DNA from: Microbacterium sulfonylureivorans
GTDB lineage: Bacteria; Actinomycetota; Actinomycetes; Actinomycetales; Microbacteriaceae
Reading direction: 5' to 3'
DNA length: 64,000 nucleotides
NCBI RefSeq assembly: GCF_003999995.1
Contig: NZ_RJAD01000001.1
Coordinates: 558,001-622,000, forward strand
Shown: positions 1-8,890 of the stretch, one piece after another
How positions within the stretch are numbered: the stretch's first letter is position 1
How the letters are laid out: each line of letters begins with the position of its first letter
Notes under the pieces: model-generated
What the model was told of the DNA's origin: nothing
Database searches by the model: none
The model's input: only the letters and a program-made list of their open reading frames with translations
Position numbers and translations under genes: made by a program

Positions 1-2117
1 GCCGACGACCTCATGTTCACTGTGTAGGCGTCCCAGCTAGCCCCCCAGGCCTTGTGCACGTCCACGGAGCTGTCGCTGATCGTCCACCCATCGTGCCAGC
101 TCAGATTCTGGATGGCGCCGCCCCAGACCCTCGCATCGAACGTGCCGTTCTCGACCAGGTTCATACGCGGCCAGACCCCGGTAGTGGAGGTCATGGCAGG
201 CGGGTTGGCGAAGTCGTGTCCCGCAGTCCAGCTCGCGGCATCCTTCTCGAACGCGCCGGCATCGGGAGCGACGCCGGTGTAGCCATCGGAGATTCCTGGA
301 AGAAGCATGCCGGCATCGATTGCGGGAGACGTGTTCTGAAGTCGCAGATCATGCCCGGCTTCGTTGACGAAGAGCGGATCCGTATTCTCCAGATTGTTGC
401 TCTTGCTGCTTCCTCCCATGGTGGTCGCGAATGTGCTGCGCGTCGTGATGTTGTTCGCGCCGAAGTTGTTGTACCCGGGGCGCTCATACCAGTTGAAGCC
501 GGCGAGTCCCGGGTTCACGAGCGTGTTGTGGTACATCTGCACATTCTCCGAGCCGCCGTTCACGAGGATGCCCCATTCATTCCCGGTGTCGTACACAACG
601 TTTCTGTGGATGCCCAGGTTCATCGTCGCATTGTCTGCGTAGAGCGCACCCAGAGCATGAAAGTCATGAATGACGTTGTACCGCCAGACCGAATTGCCCA
701 TGTCCATCGCATACGTGTGCGTTGCTCCATCGTCGGTCTGCCCGTCGAGGAGCAGGTGCGAGATGTCATTGTGTTCGACGATCGTGTCGTTGTAGTACCC
801 ATGGAGGGCGTTCATTCTCATTTTGGTGATGGTGTTGTGGCTAATGAGAAACTCACTGCCGATCGCCCATACACCCATCACGGCATCCGTGATCAGGTTG
901 TTCACGACTTTGTGACCCTCTCCGCCGAGAGTGACGGCAGCGGCGGTGACGTTCTTGATCGTGCTGTTCTTGAGCGTGTTGTCCTTGCCGAAGTGGTTGC
1001 TTCCCTTGGTTCCGCCCAGAAGGACTCCAGCGTCAGTGGAGAATCTCCAGCCGCTGTACGCGAAGCCCTCCAGGTCAACGTTCTGCGTGTAATGCAGGCG
1101 CGAAACGATGGGGTTGTCGACGACGACATCGTCGATCACGGTGTCGTGCGAATCCCACGCCCGGATCCCGGCGCCGAGAAAGTCGAGGTTCTCAATATGG
1201 ATGTAGTTCGCGTTGCCGAGGTCGAAGCCCCACTCACGGGTCTTGATCTTGACGGTGTGGTCTGCGGGGCTGCCTCCGCCCGGGGTGATCAGGTACAGCG
1301 TGTTCGTCGTCTTGTCGACGTAGTACTCGGTCTCGACGTCCATCGCGACACGGGCCCCCGCGAGGACGAAGTGGGCCGAGCCCGGGTACATTCCCGACGG
1401 CAATTGCCATCCGTACTCGTTTCCCGACAGGCCGGCACCGTCGAAGGTGACTCGATGGTTGCTCTGCGTATAGTCGGTGATCTTCCACGGATAGAATCCC
1501 CAACTCTGACGCGCTGAGGCGGTGACGATCCCGCCGTTCCATGCATCGTCGCCACCGGGAATCGTGGTGCCTTCAATCCACGTGGGTGACACCGTGGTCA
1601 TGTGATTGACGTTCGGTGCTGCGGTCCACGTTGCATTGGCGCTGCCCTTGTTGGGCCACTGCGCCAGCGTCATCTCAACCCCATCCACGAAGACTTGCGA
1701 CTTGTCGACGCCCAGCTCCGAGGCGGCGACGGAGTGCTTGTAGACGCTGCCGGAATCCACCTGCCAACCGGACGAACTGACCTCATCCAAACCCGTGATG
1801 GTGACGTCGTCGTCGTTGTACCGCTGGAAGGTGATCGGGTTGCTGGCCGTGCCGCTGTTCGCCGGCGTCACCGTCTCAGGGTAAGTACCCGCCATGATGT
1901 GCACCGTGTCACCGGCGACGGCAACGTCCGCGGCTTTCTGAATGGTCTTGAACGGCGCGCTCGTAGAGCTGCCCGCGTTCGTATCCAAGCCCATCGAATC
2001 ACTCACGTAATAGTCCATGCCCGCGGCGCGCGCAGATGCCGGCGCAAACGTCAGCATCGCCGCGACCAATACAAGGCCGAGCACCATTGAAAGCGCTCCT
2101 CGGAGCGATCTGTTCAT
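1..2117 (-). CDS. Secreted right-handed beta-helix protein, copy 1 (partial, 3' end off window)
   Basis: The frame is open from the left edge to an ATG at 2117. The start is supported by GAGG five bases upstream and by a signal peptide (hydrophobic run after MNRSLRGAL, cleavage near ASARA). The mature part begins with DYYVSDS, then repeated NxI/HxN turns typical of a right-handed parallel beta-helix (about residues 35-640), then the start of a carbohydrate-binding-like module (GTFDARVWGG) that is cut at the edge. It is roughly three-quarters identical to the complete paralogue at 2571-6500. The fold and the YYVS...TPFKTIQ-type N terminus resemble GH141 and other beta-helix carbohydrate enzymes. 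An alpha-L-fucosidase-like role would fit the neighbouring sugar genes, but that is inference. The frame could extend to an ATG at 2249, but the added residues do not look like a signal peptide. Confidence 0.85.
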   Translation of the reverse strand, partial: MNRSLRGALSMVLGLVLVAAMLTFAPASARAAGMDYYVSDSMGLDTNAGSSTSAPFKTIQKAADVAVAGDTVHIMAGTYPETVTPANSGTASNPITFQRYNDDDVTITGLDEVSSSGWQVDSGSVYKHSVAASELGVDKSQVFVDGVEMTLAQWPNKGSANATWTAAPNVNHMTTVSPTWIEGTTIPGGDDAWNGGIVTASARQSWGFYPWKITDYTQSNHRVTFDGAGLSGNEYGWQLPSGMYPGSAHFVLAGARVAMDVETEYYVDKTTNTLYLITPGGGSPADHTVKIKTREWGFDLGNANYIHIENLDFLGAGIRAWDSHDTVIDDVVVDNPIVSRLHYTQNVDLEGFAYSGWRFSTDAGVLLGGTKGSNHFGKDNTLKNSTIKNVTAAAVTLGGEGHKVVNNLITDAVMGVWAIGSEFLISHNTITKMRMNALHGYYNDTIVEHNDISHLLLDGQTDDGATHTYAMDMGNSVWRYNVIHDFHALGALYADNATMNLGIHRNVVYDTGNEWGILVNGGSENVQMYHNTLVNPGLAGFNWYERPGYNNFGANNITTRSTFATTMGGSSKSNNLENTDPLFVNEAGHDLRLQNTSPAIDAGMLLPGISDGYTGVAPDAGAFEKDAASWTAGHDFANPPAMTSTTGVWPRMNLVENGTFDARVWGGAIQNLSWHDGWTISDSSVDVHKAWGASWDAYTVNMRSS

Positions 2118-2139
2118 CGTCACCTCACGTCGTCCGTTC

Positions 2140-2265
2140 TCAGCCCCATCGCTGATAGCCGCTGCCGAGATCGTCAGCGCCGCGAGGGGCGCTGCTCCTC
2201 GCTGTCCCGATCGGAATGCTCGCCTCATTGCGAATCCGCCCTTCACCATTGATGGCCGTGCTCAT
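2140..2265 (-). other. Conserved leader of beta-helix copy 1 with a 41-codon upstream ORF
   Basis: The leader upstream of copy 1 is about 93% identical to that of copy 2 (6501-6646), clearly more alike than the coding regions. Identity begins next to an ATG opening a short frame, MSTAINGEGRIR..., which ends 22 nt before the signal-peptide ATG. It may be a leader peptide, a structured 5' UTR, or a trace of gene conversion. No strong ribosome site precedes the short ORF. Confidence 0.4.
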
Positions 2266-2332
2266 GGATATCGACCTGCGCTGCCGGAACGCAGCTAAGG
2301 CGTAGCGGGACAGAGCGGCCGTCTGATCGCCA

Positions 2333-2373
2333 CTGTGCCAGCGGTGCCCACCTATTGTCAATCGCCAATCGAT
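2333..2373 (-). promoter_or_regulatory. Promoter and GntR-type operator of beta-helix copy 1
   Basis: On the minus strand the word ATCGATTGGCGAT (2361-2373) runs into a perfect -35 TTGACA (2356-2361). The -10 at 17-18 bp spacing is poor (near 2333-2338). The same 13-mer occurs before copy 2 and before the SDR gene. The roughly 90 bp between this site and the conserved leader has diverged between the two copies, so the operator is conserved against its background. The rest of the 2266-2529 interval shows no gene. Confidence 0.6.
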
Positions 2374-2529
2374 GAAGCTAAAATGGCGTCACCGTCGACT
2401 TCAACCCAGTCGTCCCGAGCGCACAAGACACGGGCCGGACGGTCTCGGACGTACGGCAGGGCGATTCGAATTGGGGCCACCGCTGCCGCGCCGGCGCCGT
2501 GCTGGGGAGACCCGGCTGACGCCGAGCTC

Positions 2530-2563
2530 GGGGCGCCGGCGCAGGCCTCCGCGCCGGCGCCCC
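2530..2563 (-). terminator. Hairpin terminator after beta-helix copy 2
   Basis: A perfect 13-bp inverted repeat (2530-2542 with 2551-2563, loop of 8) lies 7 nt past the copy 2 stop codon. It is very GC-rich and no U tract follows. Confidence 0.65.
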
Positions 2564-2570
2564 TTGTCGG

Positions 2571-5500
2571 TCAGTCCAGGTCGGGCAGCACCTTCACCTC
2601 GGCGAGGTGGAGGTAGTTGGTGCCGGAGAGCTGGACCATCACGTACCGACCGCTGACATCAGCGGGGATCATCGTGGGAGATCCTGCCTGCGCGGTCTGG
2701 TGGAAGCCGGTGGCCACCCCCTCGGTAACGCGCTGCGCTGGCGTGAGGCCGGAGGTGAAGGGAACAGGCGACACGAATACCCAGTAGTCGGAGAGGCGCT
2801 CTGGGGCCGCGTCGGTGCGGTTCCAGATTCTGATGTCACCGATGGCTCGAGTCTGCCCCAGGTCCACCTGCCACGACGCGTGGGCCTCCTGCTGCGTCGA
2901 GGTGACGGACCCCGCGAAGTAGTTTCCGTTGGTGATTCCGTCGACCGCCTTGGAGGCGGCGGCGGTTGTGTACGTCGACGACTGCGTCGCGGTCTTTCCT
3001 TGTGCGAAGTTCGTCACCGGTGCGAGCACCTTCACCTCGGCGAGGCTGAGGTAGTTGGTGCCCGCGAGTTGGACCATCACATACCGTCCCGTGACGTCAG
3101 CAGGGATCGTGGTGGGAGACCCTGCCTGGGTGGTCTGGTGGAATCCGGTGGCGACTCCCTCGGTGACGCGCTGCGCCGCGGTCAGGCCGGGGGTGAACGG
3201 AACCGAGGATACGAACACCCAATAGTCGGAGAGACGTTCCGGGACAAGATCGGTGCGGTTCCAGACCTGGATGTCGCCGATAGCCCGGGCTTGCCCCAGA
3301 TCCACCTGCCACGATGCGTTGGCCTCAAGCCCGGTGGAGGTGACCGAGCCGGCGAAGTAGTCGCCATCGGTGATGCCGTCCACTGCCCTCGACGCACCGG
3401 CGCTGCCGTACGTGGATGACTGCGTCGCCGTCTTGCCTTGCGCAAGGTTCTCCGGGGCGTAGTACAGCTGCTGAATCGCTGATGGCGCCAGCGCGGTGTT
3501 GTACAGACGCACATCGTCAATCGAGCCGTTGAATCCCTCCGTCTTCGAGGATCCTTGCGCACCGATGATCCAGTACCAGTCGTCCCAGTTGATGGTTCCG
3601 ACATTCGCGGTGGCTTCTTCGGCGCCGTCGACGTAGATCTTGAAGGTGTCGCCCTTCACATACCGCCACGTCACCATGTGCCAGCTGCCGTCATTGACGC
3701 TCGTTGTGGAGTTGATCCTTCCGAACGACGAATGGTACAGATTCACTTTGCCGCCACCGGCTCCCCCGGTGTTGTAGGTGAACTGCACGCCCGGACCGTC
3801 CCAGCCGCCGAACAGATAGGAGTTCGTCGAGGTGGAGGTCGTCTTGACCCACATGCTCAAGGTCACGCCGGCGGCGTTGCCGAGGTCATGGGAGCCGATG
3901 TCCGCGTGGCTGGTCGCACTGCCCAGGCTCAGCGCATTCCCGGACTTGCCCGCAACCCAGCTCGTCGTCCCGCTCACCGTCCCGTTCGCGGAGTTGCCGG
4001 ATGAATCGGCCGCGACCGTTCCGCTGCTCTCGTCGAGCTTCCAATGCCCGATGAGGCCGGCTACCTGCAGGTTCTCGGTCAGGGACACGTTCGCGACATA
4101 GGCCGCGTTCGCTGTCGTGGCGTCCTTGGAGATCTTGATGGTTGCGGTTGTGCTGCTCGGTCCCGTCGTGAACTCGAGCGTACGGTGCTGCATTGCGTCA
4201 GCGTTTCCCGAGACCGGGGTGACCGCCGAGCCGCCGAAATTCTCGACCGTCATGGTGGCCGAGCCGACGCCTGCTGTGTCCATTCTGAGGTACGCGCCGG
4301 CGGTGTAGGTGGTGTTCGGTGAGAGCCCGGTGATGGTCTGCGTGATCCAGTCCCCCTGCTGCAGGACAGCCGACGACCGCGTGTTCTTCGTGTACTCGTC
4401 CCAGCTCTCGCCATACGCCTGGTGCACGGCAACGGTGCTGTCGCTGATGTTCCACCCGTCGTGCCACGTCAGATTTGCGATCGCGCCGCCCCAGACCCTC
4501 GCATCGAAACTGCTGTTCTTGACGTGATTCATCCGCGGCCACACTCCGGTGGAGGATGTCATTGCGGGCGGGTTGTCAAAGTCGTGTCCTGCCGTCCAGC
4601 CGGCGCCGTCCTTTTCGTAGGCGCCGGCGTCGGGCGCCGACCCGGTGTAACCATCGGAAATGCCGGGAAGGACCATTCCTGCATCGATCGCCGGCGACGT
4701 GCTCTGCAGGCGCAGATCATGGCCCCCTTCGTTGACGAAGAGCGGATCGGTGTTCTCCAGGTTATGGCTCTTGGTGCTGCCGACCATTGTGGTCTGGAAC
4801 GTGGACCGCGCCGCGATGTTGTTGGCGCCGAAAACGTTGTAGCCCGGCAGATCCCAGAAGTTGAATCCTGCCTGGCCAGGATTCACAAAGGTGTTGTGGT
4901 ACATCGCCACGTTCTCCGAGCGCCCATTCACCATGGCCCCCCAGGGACCGTTGATGTCGTAGACGACGTTTCTATGAATCCCGAGATTCATCGTCGCATT
5001 GTCGGCATAGAGCGCGGCAAGGGCAGAGAAATCGTGAATCCTGTTGTATCGCCAGACGGAATTTCCCATGTCCATGGCGTACGGGTGCGTTGCACCATCG
5101 TCGGTCTGGCCGTCCTGAAGCATACTCGAGATGTCGTTGTGCTCGACGATCGTGTCGTGGTAGTACCCATGAAGGGCATTCATCTGCATTCTGGCGATGG
5201 TGTTGTAGCTGATGAGGAAATCGCTACCGTTCGCCCAGATCCCCATGGCGGAGTCCGTGATCTCGTTATTCACGACATTGTGTCCCGTTCCGCCCAGGGT
5301 GACGGCAGCCGTTGTGGTGGCGTTCTTGACCGTGCTGTTCTTGAGCGTGTTGGAATGACCGAAGTGGTTCTTTCCTCTGGCACCACCCAGCAGAACGCCG
5401 CTGTCCGTCGACATCCGCCACCCGCTGTATGCGAAGCCTTCTAGATCAACGTCCTCCGTGTAGTGCAGGCGCGACACCGCGGGGTAGTCCAGCTCGACGC

Positions 5501-6500
5501 GATCGATCACGGAGTCGTGCGAATCCCAGGCTCGAATCCCCGCTCCACGGAGTTTCACTCCTTCGATGTGGATGTAGTTGGCGTTGCCCAGGTCGAACCC
5601 CCACTTGCGGGTCTTGATCTCGACGTTCGACCCAGGGCTGCCCCCGCCTGGCGCATACAAGTACAGCGTGTCGTTGGCGTAATCCACGTAGAACTCGTTC
5701 TCGACATCCACGGCGACACGCGCGCCCATGAGAACGAACTCCTTGTCATCCGGGTACATGTCCGTGGGCAGTTGCCATCCATACTCATTTCCGTCGAGGC
5801 CGGCACCGTTGAGTGTGATTCGGTGGTTGCTCTGCGTGTAGTCGGTGATCTTCCACGGGTAGAAGCCCCACCCCGACCGGGCGAGCGCAGTGACGATCCC
5901 GCCCGTCCATGCATCGTCGCCACCGGGTATCTCTGCCCCGGTTGTGGCTCCTTCGATCCAGGTGTCTCCCTCGGTCGTCATGAAATCCACGTTCGGCGCT
6001 GCTGACCAGGCTGCCCTTCCCGTGTTGGGCCACCGCCCCAAAGTCATCTCTACACCGCCCACGAACACCTGTGCGTTCTCGAGTCCCATCTCAGGGTCGG
6101 AGTCTGGCACGGTGTGCTTGTAGACGTTGCCCGCGTCCAATTGCCAGCCGGTCGAGGGGACGACCTCCAGTCCGCTGATGATCACCTCATCGTCGTTGTA
6201 CTTCTTGAAGGTGATCGGGTCACTGGCCGTGCCACTGTTGGCGGGTGTCACCTTCTCGCGATATGTGCCGGCCATGATGTGGACCGTGTCGCCCGACACA
6301 GCGACATTGGCGGCTCTCTGAATGGTCTTGAACGGCGCGCTCGTCGAACTTCCCGCGTTCGTGTCCGATCCGCTCGTCGCGCTCACGTAATAGTCGGCGC
6401 CTGCAGCGCTGGCCGATGTCGGTGTGAGGGCCAGCGTGGCGACGACCAACGCGAGGCCCAGCAGCAGCGAAGTCACTCTTCCCAGCGAATTGTTCATCAT
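2571..6500 (-). CDS. Secreted multimodular beta-helix carbohydrate-active protein, copy 2
   Basis: About 1309 residues from ATG 6500. Order: signal peptide (1-34, ending near SASA); right-handed beta-helix (about 35-640; starts DYYVSATSG, contains GDTVHIMAGTYREKV); carbohydrate-binding-like beta-sandwich (about 657-800); LamG/concanavalin-like module (about 814-1000, GHWKLDESSG); two tandem F5/8 type C (discoidin) modules starting at about 1017 and 1162, each opening with AQGKTATQSSTY. The N terminus and fold resemble GH141-type glycosidases, a family that includes alpha-L-fucosidases, but other beta-helix enzymes or lyases are possible. The last two modules probably bind sugar or the cell surface. 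GC content is visibly lower than in the rest of the window, which suggests transfer. An in-frame ATG at 6629 exists, but that extension lacks signal-peptide character. Confidence 0.85.
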   Translation of the reverse strand: MMNNSLGRVTSLLLGLALVVATLALTPTSASAAGADYYVSATSGSDTNAGSSTSAPFKTIQRAANVAVSGDTVHIMAGTYREKVTPANSGTASDPITFKKYNDDEVIISGLEVVPSTGWQLDAGNVYKHTVPDSDPEMGLENAQVFVGGVEMTLGRWPNTGRAAWSAAPNVDFMTTEGDTWIEGATTGAEIPGGDDAWTGGIVTALARSGWGFYPWKITDYTQSNHRITLNGAGLDGNEYGWQLPTDMYPDDKEFVLMGARVAVDVENEFYVDYANDTLYLYAPGGGSPGSNVEIKTRKWGFDLGNANYIHIEGVKLRGAGIRAWDSHDSVIDRVELDYPAVSRLHYTEDVDLEGFAYSGWRMSTDSGVLLGGARGKNHFGHSNTLKNSTVKNATTTAAVTLGGTGHNVVNNEITDSAMGIWANGSDFLISYNTIARMQMNALHGYYHDTIVEHNDISSMLQDGQTDDGATHPYAMDMGNSVWRYNRIHDFSALAALYADNATMNLGIHRNVVYDINGPWGAMVNGRSENVAMYHNTFVNPGQAGFNFWDLPGYNVFGANNIAARSTFQTTMVGSTKSHNLENTDPLFVNEGGHDLRLQSTSPAIDAGMVLPGISDGYTGSAPDAGAYEKDGAGWTAGHDFDNPPAMTSSTGVWPRMNHVKNSSFDARVWGGAIANLTWHDGWNISDSTVAVHQAYGESWDEYTKNTRSSAVLQQGDWITQTITGLSPNTTYTAGAYLRMDTAGVGSATMTVENFGGSAVTPVSGNADAMQHRTLEFTTGPSSTTATIKISKDATTANAAYVANVSLTENLQVAGLIGHWKLDESSGTVAADSSGNSANGTVSGTTSWVAGKSGNALSLGSATSHADIGSHDLGNAAGVTLSMWVKTTSTSTNSYLFGGWDGPGVQFTYNTGGAGGGKVNLYHSSFGRINSTTSVNDGSWHMVTWRYVKGDTFKIYVDGAEEATANVGTINWDDWYWIIGAQGSSKTEGFNGSIDDVRLYNTALAPSAIQQLYYAPENLAQGKTATQSSTYGSAGASRAVDGITDGDYFAGSVTSTGLEANASWQVDLGQARAIGDIQVWNRTDLVPERLSDYWVFVSSVPFTPGLTAAQRVTEGVATGFHQTTQAGSPTTIPADVTGRYVMVQLAGTNYLSLAEVKVLAPVTNFAQGKTATQSSTYTTAAASKAVDGITNGNYFAGSVTSTQQEAHASWQVDLGQTRAIGDIRIWNRTDAAPERLSDYWVFVSPVPFTSGLTPAQRVTEGVATGFHQTAQAGSPTMIPADVSGRYVMVQLSGTNYLHLAEVKVLPDLD

Positions 6501-6525
6501 CACGTCACGTCGTCCGTTCTCAGCC

Positions 6526-6645
6526 TCATCGCTGATAGCCGCTGCCGAGATCGTCAGCGCCGCGAGGGGCACCACTCCTCGCTGGTCCGATCGGAATGCT
6601 CGCCTCACTGCGAATCCGCCCTTCACCATTGATGGCCGTGCTCAT
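6526..6645 (-). other. Conserved leader of beta-helix copy 2 with a 39-codon upstream ORF
   Basis: Counterpart of the copy 1 leader. The short frame MSTAINGEGRIR... starts at the same place and stops (TGA 6526-6528) 25 nt before ATG 6500. Changes between copies do not clearly favour either overlapping frame, so coding status is open. Confidence 0.4.
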
Positions 6646-6710
6646 GTCTTTGGATCTGCGCTCGCGTATCCGCACTTTGCATGACAGGAAGCGCAACTGC
6701 CTGATCGTCG

Positions 6711-6751
6711 ACTATGCCTGCACAATCGGCTATTGTCAATCGCCAATCGAT
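6711..6751 (-). promoter_or_regulatory. Promoter and GntR-type operator of beta-helix copy 2
   Basis: Perfect -35 TTGACA (6734-6739), 17-bp spacer and -10 CATAGT (6711-6716) on the minus strand. The 13-mer ATCGATTGGCGAT (6739-6751) abuts the -35, so a bound regulator would block polymerase. The word is identical to those at 2361-2373 and 15116-15128. Confidence 0.7.
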
Positions 6752-6868
6752 GATGCAGGAGTTTCCAGAGCGGCGGGCGAGATCACCGCGCACGAGGGGC
6801 CCGACCTGCAACGCGGGCGAGGAACAACACGCGACCGACACTGCGGAAGAGAGAGGGGGCGTGCGGCT

Positions 6869-7234
6869 CTACGCCCCGGTGGAGCCGGCCACGACCCGTG
6901 CATCCTCCCCGCCGAACTGCCCCTCGGGAGTCATCGCCCACACGGGATCCAGCGTGGCGAACGATTCATCGGCGGAGTCGACCAGCGAGTCGATCAGTTC
7001 GTCCCATTCTGGGTCGATCGGGCCGAGTAGCCGCATTCTCTCCAACGTCGTGTCGAAGCCGTCGATCGTTTCGATGAGGTGGAAGAGGGAATCACCGTCG
7101 CGCCAGATCTGCCAGCGCATCACTCCACTCGCGCGCAACGCTGCCTCGATCTCGGCCGGAATGCGCGAATGGACCTGGCTGTATCGAGGCCCGGCACCCG
7201 GGCGGAGCCGGGCTCGCTGGACTGTCACTTCCAC
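6869..7234 (-). CDS. L-rhamnose mutarotase family protein (COG3254)
   Basis: 121 residues, the usual size for the RhaM/RhaU family, which interconverts anomers of 6-deoxyhexoses. Family features are the N-terminal RARLRPGAGPRYSQVHSRIP with its conserved His, the MRWQIWRDGDSLFHLIE stretch and a C-terminal PEWDELI region. The GTG start at 7234 is chosen because GGAGGAG lies six bases upstream. It follows gntR1 by about 21 bp and is probably co-transcribed with it. Substrate is not decided by sequence; in this context L-fucose or L-rhamnose is likely. Confidence 0.85.
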   Translation of the reverse strand: MEVTVQRARLRPGAGPRYSQVHSRIPAEIEAALRASGVMRWQIWRDGDSLFHLIETIDGFDTTLERMRLLGPIDPEWDELIDSLVDSADESFATLDPVWAMTPEGQFGGEDARVVAGSTGA

Positions 7235-7255
7235 GTGCGGCTCCTCCGGTATGGA

Positions 7256-7963
7256 TTATGCGTCGGCGGCGGGAAGCTCCCCGCGCAGAACAGACTCGAG
7301 GTCGTCGCCCTCGCTGCCGGCCAACCTGGCAGCGTGCCGCGCGAACAGCGCCGCCGCCTCCGCGGGACTGGACGTCATCAACGCGTCGAGAAGGTCTTGA
7401 TGCCATTCGGCCGCAACATGCCAGTCCCCCTTGAACGCAGGGTCGGAGAGGATGTCGAAGGAGCGCAGACTGGGTTCGACGATGTCCCACATCCGTGGCA
7501 GGTAGGTGTTGCGGCTCGCCTGCACCACCGCACGGTGGAACGCGAAGTCGTGCTCACGGAAAGCCTCCAGATCACGACGATCGGCAGCCAGCCGCATCCC
7601 ATTGATCAGGTCGCTGAGTTCGACGCCCTCCTGTTCGCTCAACCGGCCGCAGGTCAGCCTGGCCGCCATCTCTTCGAGAGCGACGCGAGCGACTCTCGCA
7701 TCCTCTGCCTCCTGCGTCGAGAATCGGGACACGAAGTTGCCGTTGCGCGGAACGTGGGTGACGATGCCGTCATGCACGAGCCGCTTCAGCGCTTCGCGAA
7801 CAGGGGCTTGGCTCACGCCCAGCTCACGAGCCATCTTGTACTCCACGACCTGATCCCCGGGTGCCAGGGTGCCGTCTTTGATCATCTGCTTGATGTGCGT
7901 ATAGATCTGCTCAGACAGCAGCGCTCGATCCAGTTGGAGTCCGTGGGTCACTGAGTCGGTCAT
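7256..7963 (-). CDS. GntR-family regulator 1 (FadR-like FCD domain)
   Basis: 235 residues. Winged helix at about 15-80 (SQAPVREALKRLVHDGIV), followed by an all-helical FCD ligand domain with the expected acidic and His positions (HDFAFHRAVVQAS, PSLRSF). It is a close paralogue of the regulator at 18225-18974, sharing SQAPVREALKRL and MWDIVEPSLRS. The ATG lies exactly six bases after TAGACT, so the mRNA is probably leaderless. An operator-like CGATTAGCG just upstream suggests autoregulation. Probable local repressor of the sugar regulon, released by a pathway sugar acid (inference from family). Confidence 0.9.
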   Translation of the reverse strand: MTDSVTHGLQLDRALLSEQIYTHIKQMIKDGTLAPGDQVVEYKMARELGVSQAPVREALKRLVHDGIVTHVPRNGNFVSRFSTQEAEDARVARVALEEMAARLTCGRLSEQEGVELSDLINGMRLAADRRDLEAFREHDFAFHRAVVQASRNTYLPRMWDIVEPSLRSFDILSDPAFKGDWHVAAEWHQDLLDALMTSSPAEAAALFARHAARLAGSEGDDLESVLRGELPAADA

Positions 7964-7969
7964 CTGTCG

Positions 7970-7998
7970 AGTCTAACGTGATCACTTACCGCTAATCG
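7970..7998 (-). promoter_or_regulatory. Leaderless promoter and operator of gntR1
   Basis: -10 TAGACT at 7970-7975 sits six bases before the ATG. CGATTAGCG at 7990-7998 covers the -35 area. The promoter overlaps the 3' end of the upstream lactonase gene. Confidence 0.6.
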
Positions 7999-8872
7999 TT
8001 TGCTGATGGCTCCCCGGGGCAGCGAGGTTGTACACGGATACAGCGGTCGACTCCGACAGCGACTGGATCTCGCCCGGGGAGGCGGCGCCAACCGCCCGCA
8101 TCGTCCACTCGAGCACATCGGTATACCTGCCGGCGCGGGTCGACACCGGCCAGTCGCTTCCGAACATGAGGCGCTCCGGTCCCCATCGCTCGAGCGCCCA
8201 TCCTGCGGCACGGCGTGCACGACGGTGGTCCTCGGGCTCTGGTGGCCGGCTGGTGATGAGACCGGAGACCTTCGCGGCGACGTTCTTGCGGGTCGCGAGC
8301 CGCGCGACGTCGGCTCGCCACTCCTGAGTGGGATCGCCCTCCCCCAGCCCGAGATGACAGAGGACGATGGTGAGTCGAGGGTGCTTGGTCGCGATCTCGC
8401 CGACCGAACGGAGCTGATCCGGGCGCAGCAGCAGTTCGAGGATCAACCCGTGGTCTTCGAGATAGCCGACGAGCTCCTCCACGCCGCGGAGCGCCCACCA
8501 GTCCGCGGGGTGCTCGTACAGCGGAAGACGCACCCCCTTTGGATACCGGCCCTCACTGAAGACGAGAGGCTCCCACGGTCCGGGCAGCCGATTGCGCGAC
8601 GGTGCATACTGCAGAACCACTTCGATCTGCGCCTGTGCCAGCGTTGAAGCGTCAGCGACGCTCGAAAGCAACCACGTCGCCTCGGCGGCCGAGTCGCCCG
8701 CCTGGACGGCGACAGCGCCACGCACCGGGACGCCGGCCCATTCCTGGGCGAGTTCGGCCGCGGTGTATCTCGTCGCGAGTTGAGGAACCGCAGCGAGCCA
8801 GGGCAAGTCGAAAACCCCTGTGTCCCAAAGGTGGATGTGGGCATCGACGAGACCTGCGGAGGACTCAGGCAT
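7982..8872 (-). CDS. Amidohydrolase-2 family sugar lactonase (COG3618)
   Basis: About 296 residues. TIM-barrel metal hydrolase signatures: HxH at residues 12-14 (DAHIHLWD), a mid-protein His (VLCHLGLG) and the C-terminal metal Asp in FGSDWPV (about 239). COG3618 contains L-fucono-1,5-lactonase and L-rhamnono-lactonase, which open the aldonolactone made by the sugar dehydrogenase. Last gene of a six-gene minus-strand run that starts with the importer binding protein at 14932. The start is uncertain: ATG at 8872, or an in-frame TTG at 8881; neither has a strong Shine-Dalgarno. Confidence 0.82.
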   Translation of the reverse strand: MPESSAGLVDAHIHLWDTGVFDLPWLAAVPQLATRYTAAELAQEWAGVPVRGAVAVQAGDSAAEATWLLSSVADASTLAQAQIEVVLQYAPSRNRLPGPWEPLVFSEGRYPKGVRLPLYEHPADWWALRGVEELVGYLEDHGLILELLLRPDQLRSVGEIATKHPRLTIVLCHLGLGEGDPTQEWRADVARLATRKNVAAKVSGLITSRPPEPEDHRRARRAAGWALERWGPERLMFGSDWPVSTRAGRYTDVLEWTMRAVGAASPGEIQSLSESTAVSVYNLAAPGSHQQTISGK

Positions 8873-8890
8873 CCCGTTCAACCAGACAGC

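Noticed and set aside
54..1517. Long plus-strand open frame opposite beta-helix copy 1
   Set aside because: Antisense shadow; the minus strand encodes a protein about 77% identical to copy 2.
6501..6629. N-terminal extension of beta-helix copy 2 to ATG 6629
   Set aside because: It would bury the signal peptide 43 residues in; copy 1 has a good ribosome site at the later start.
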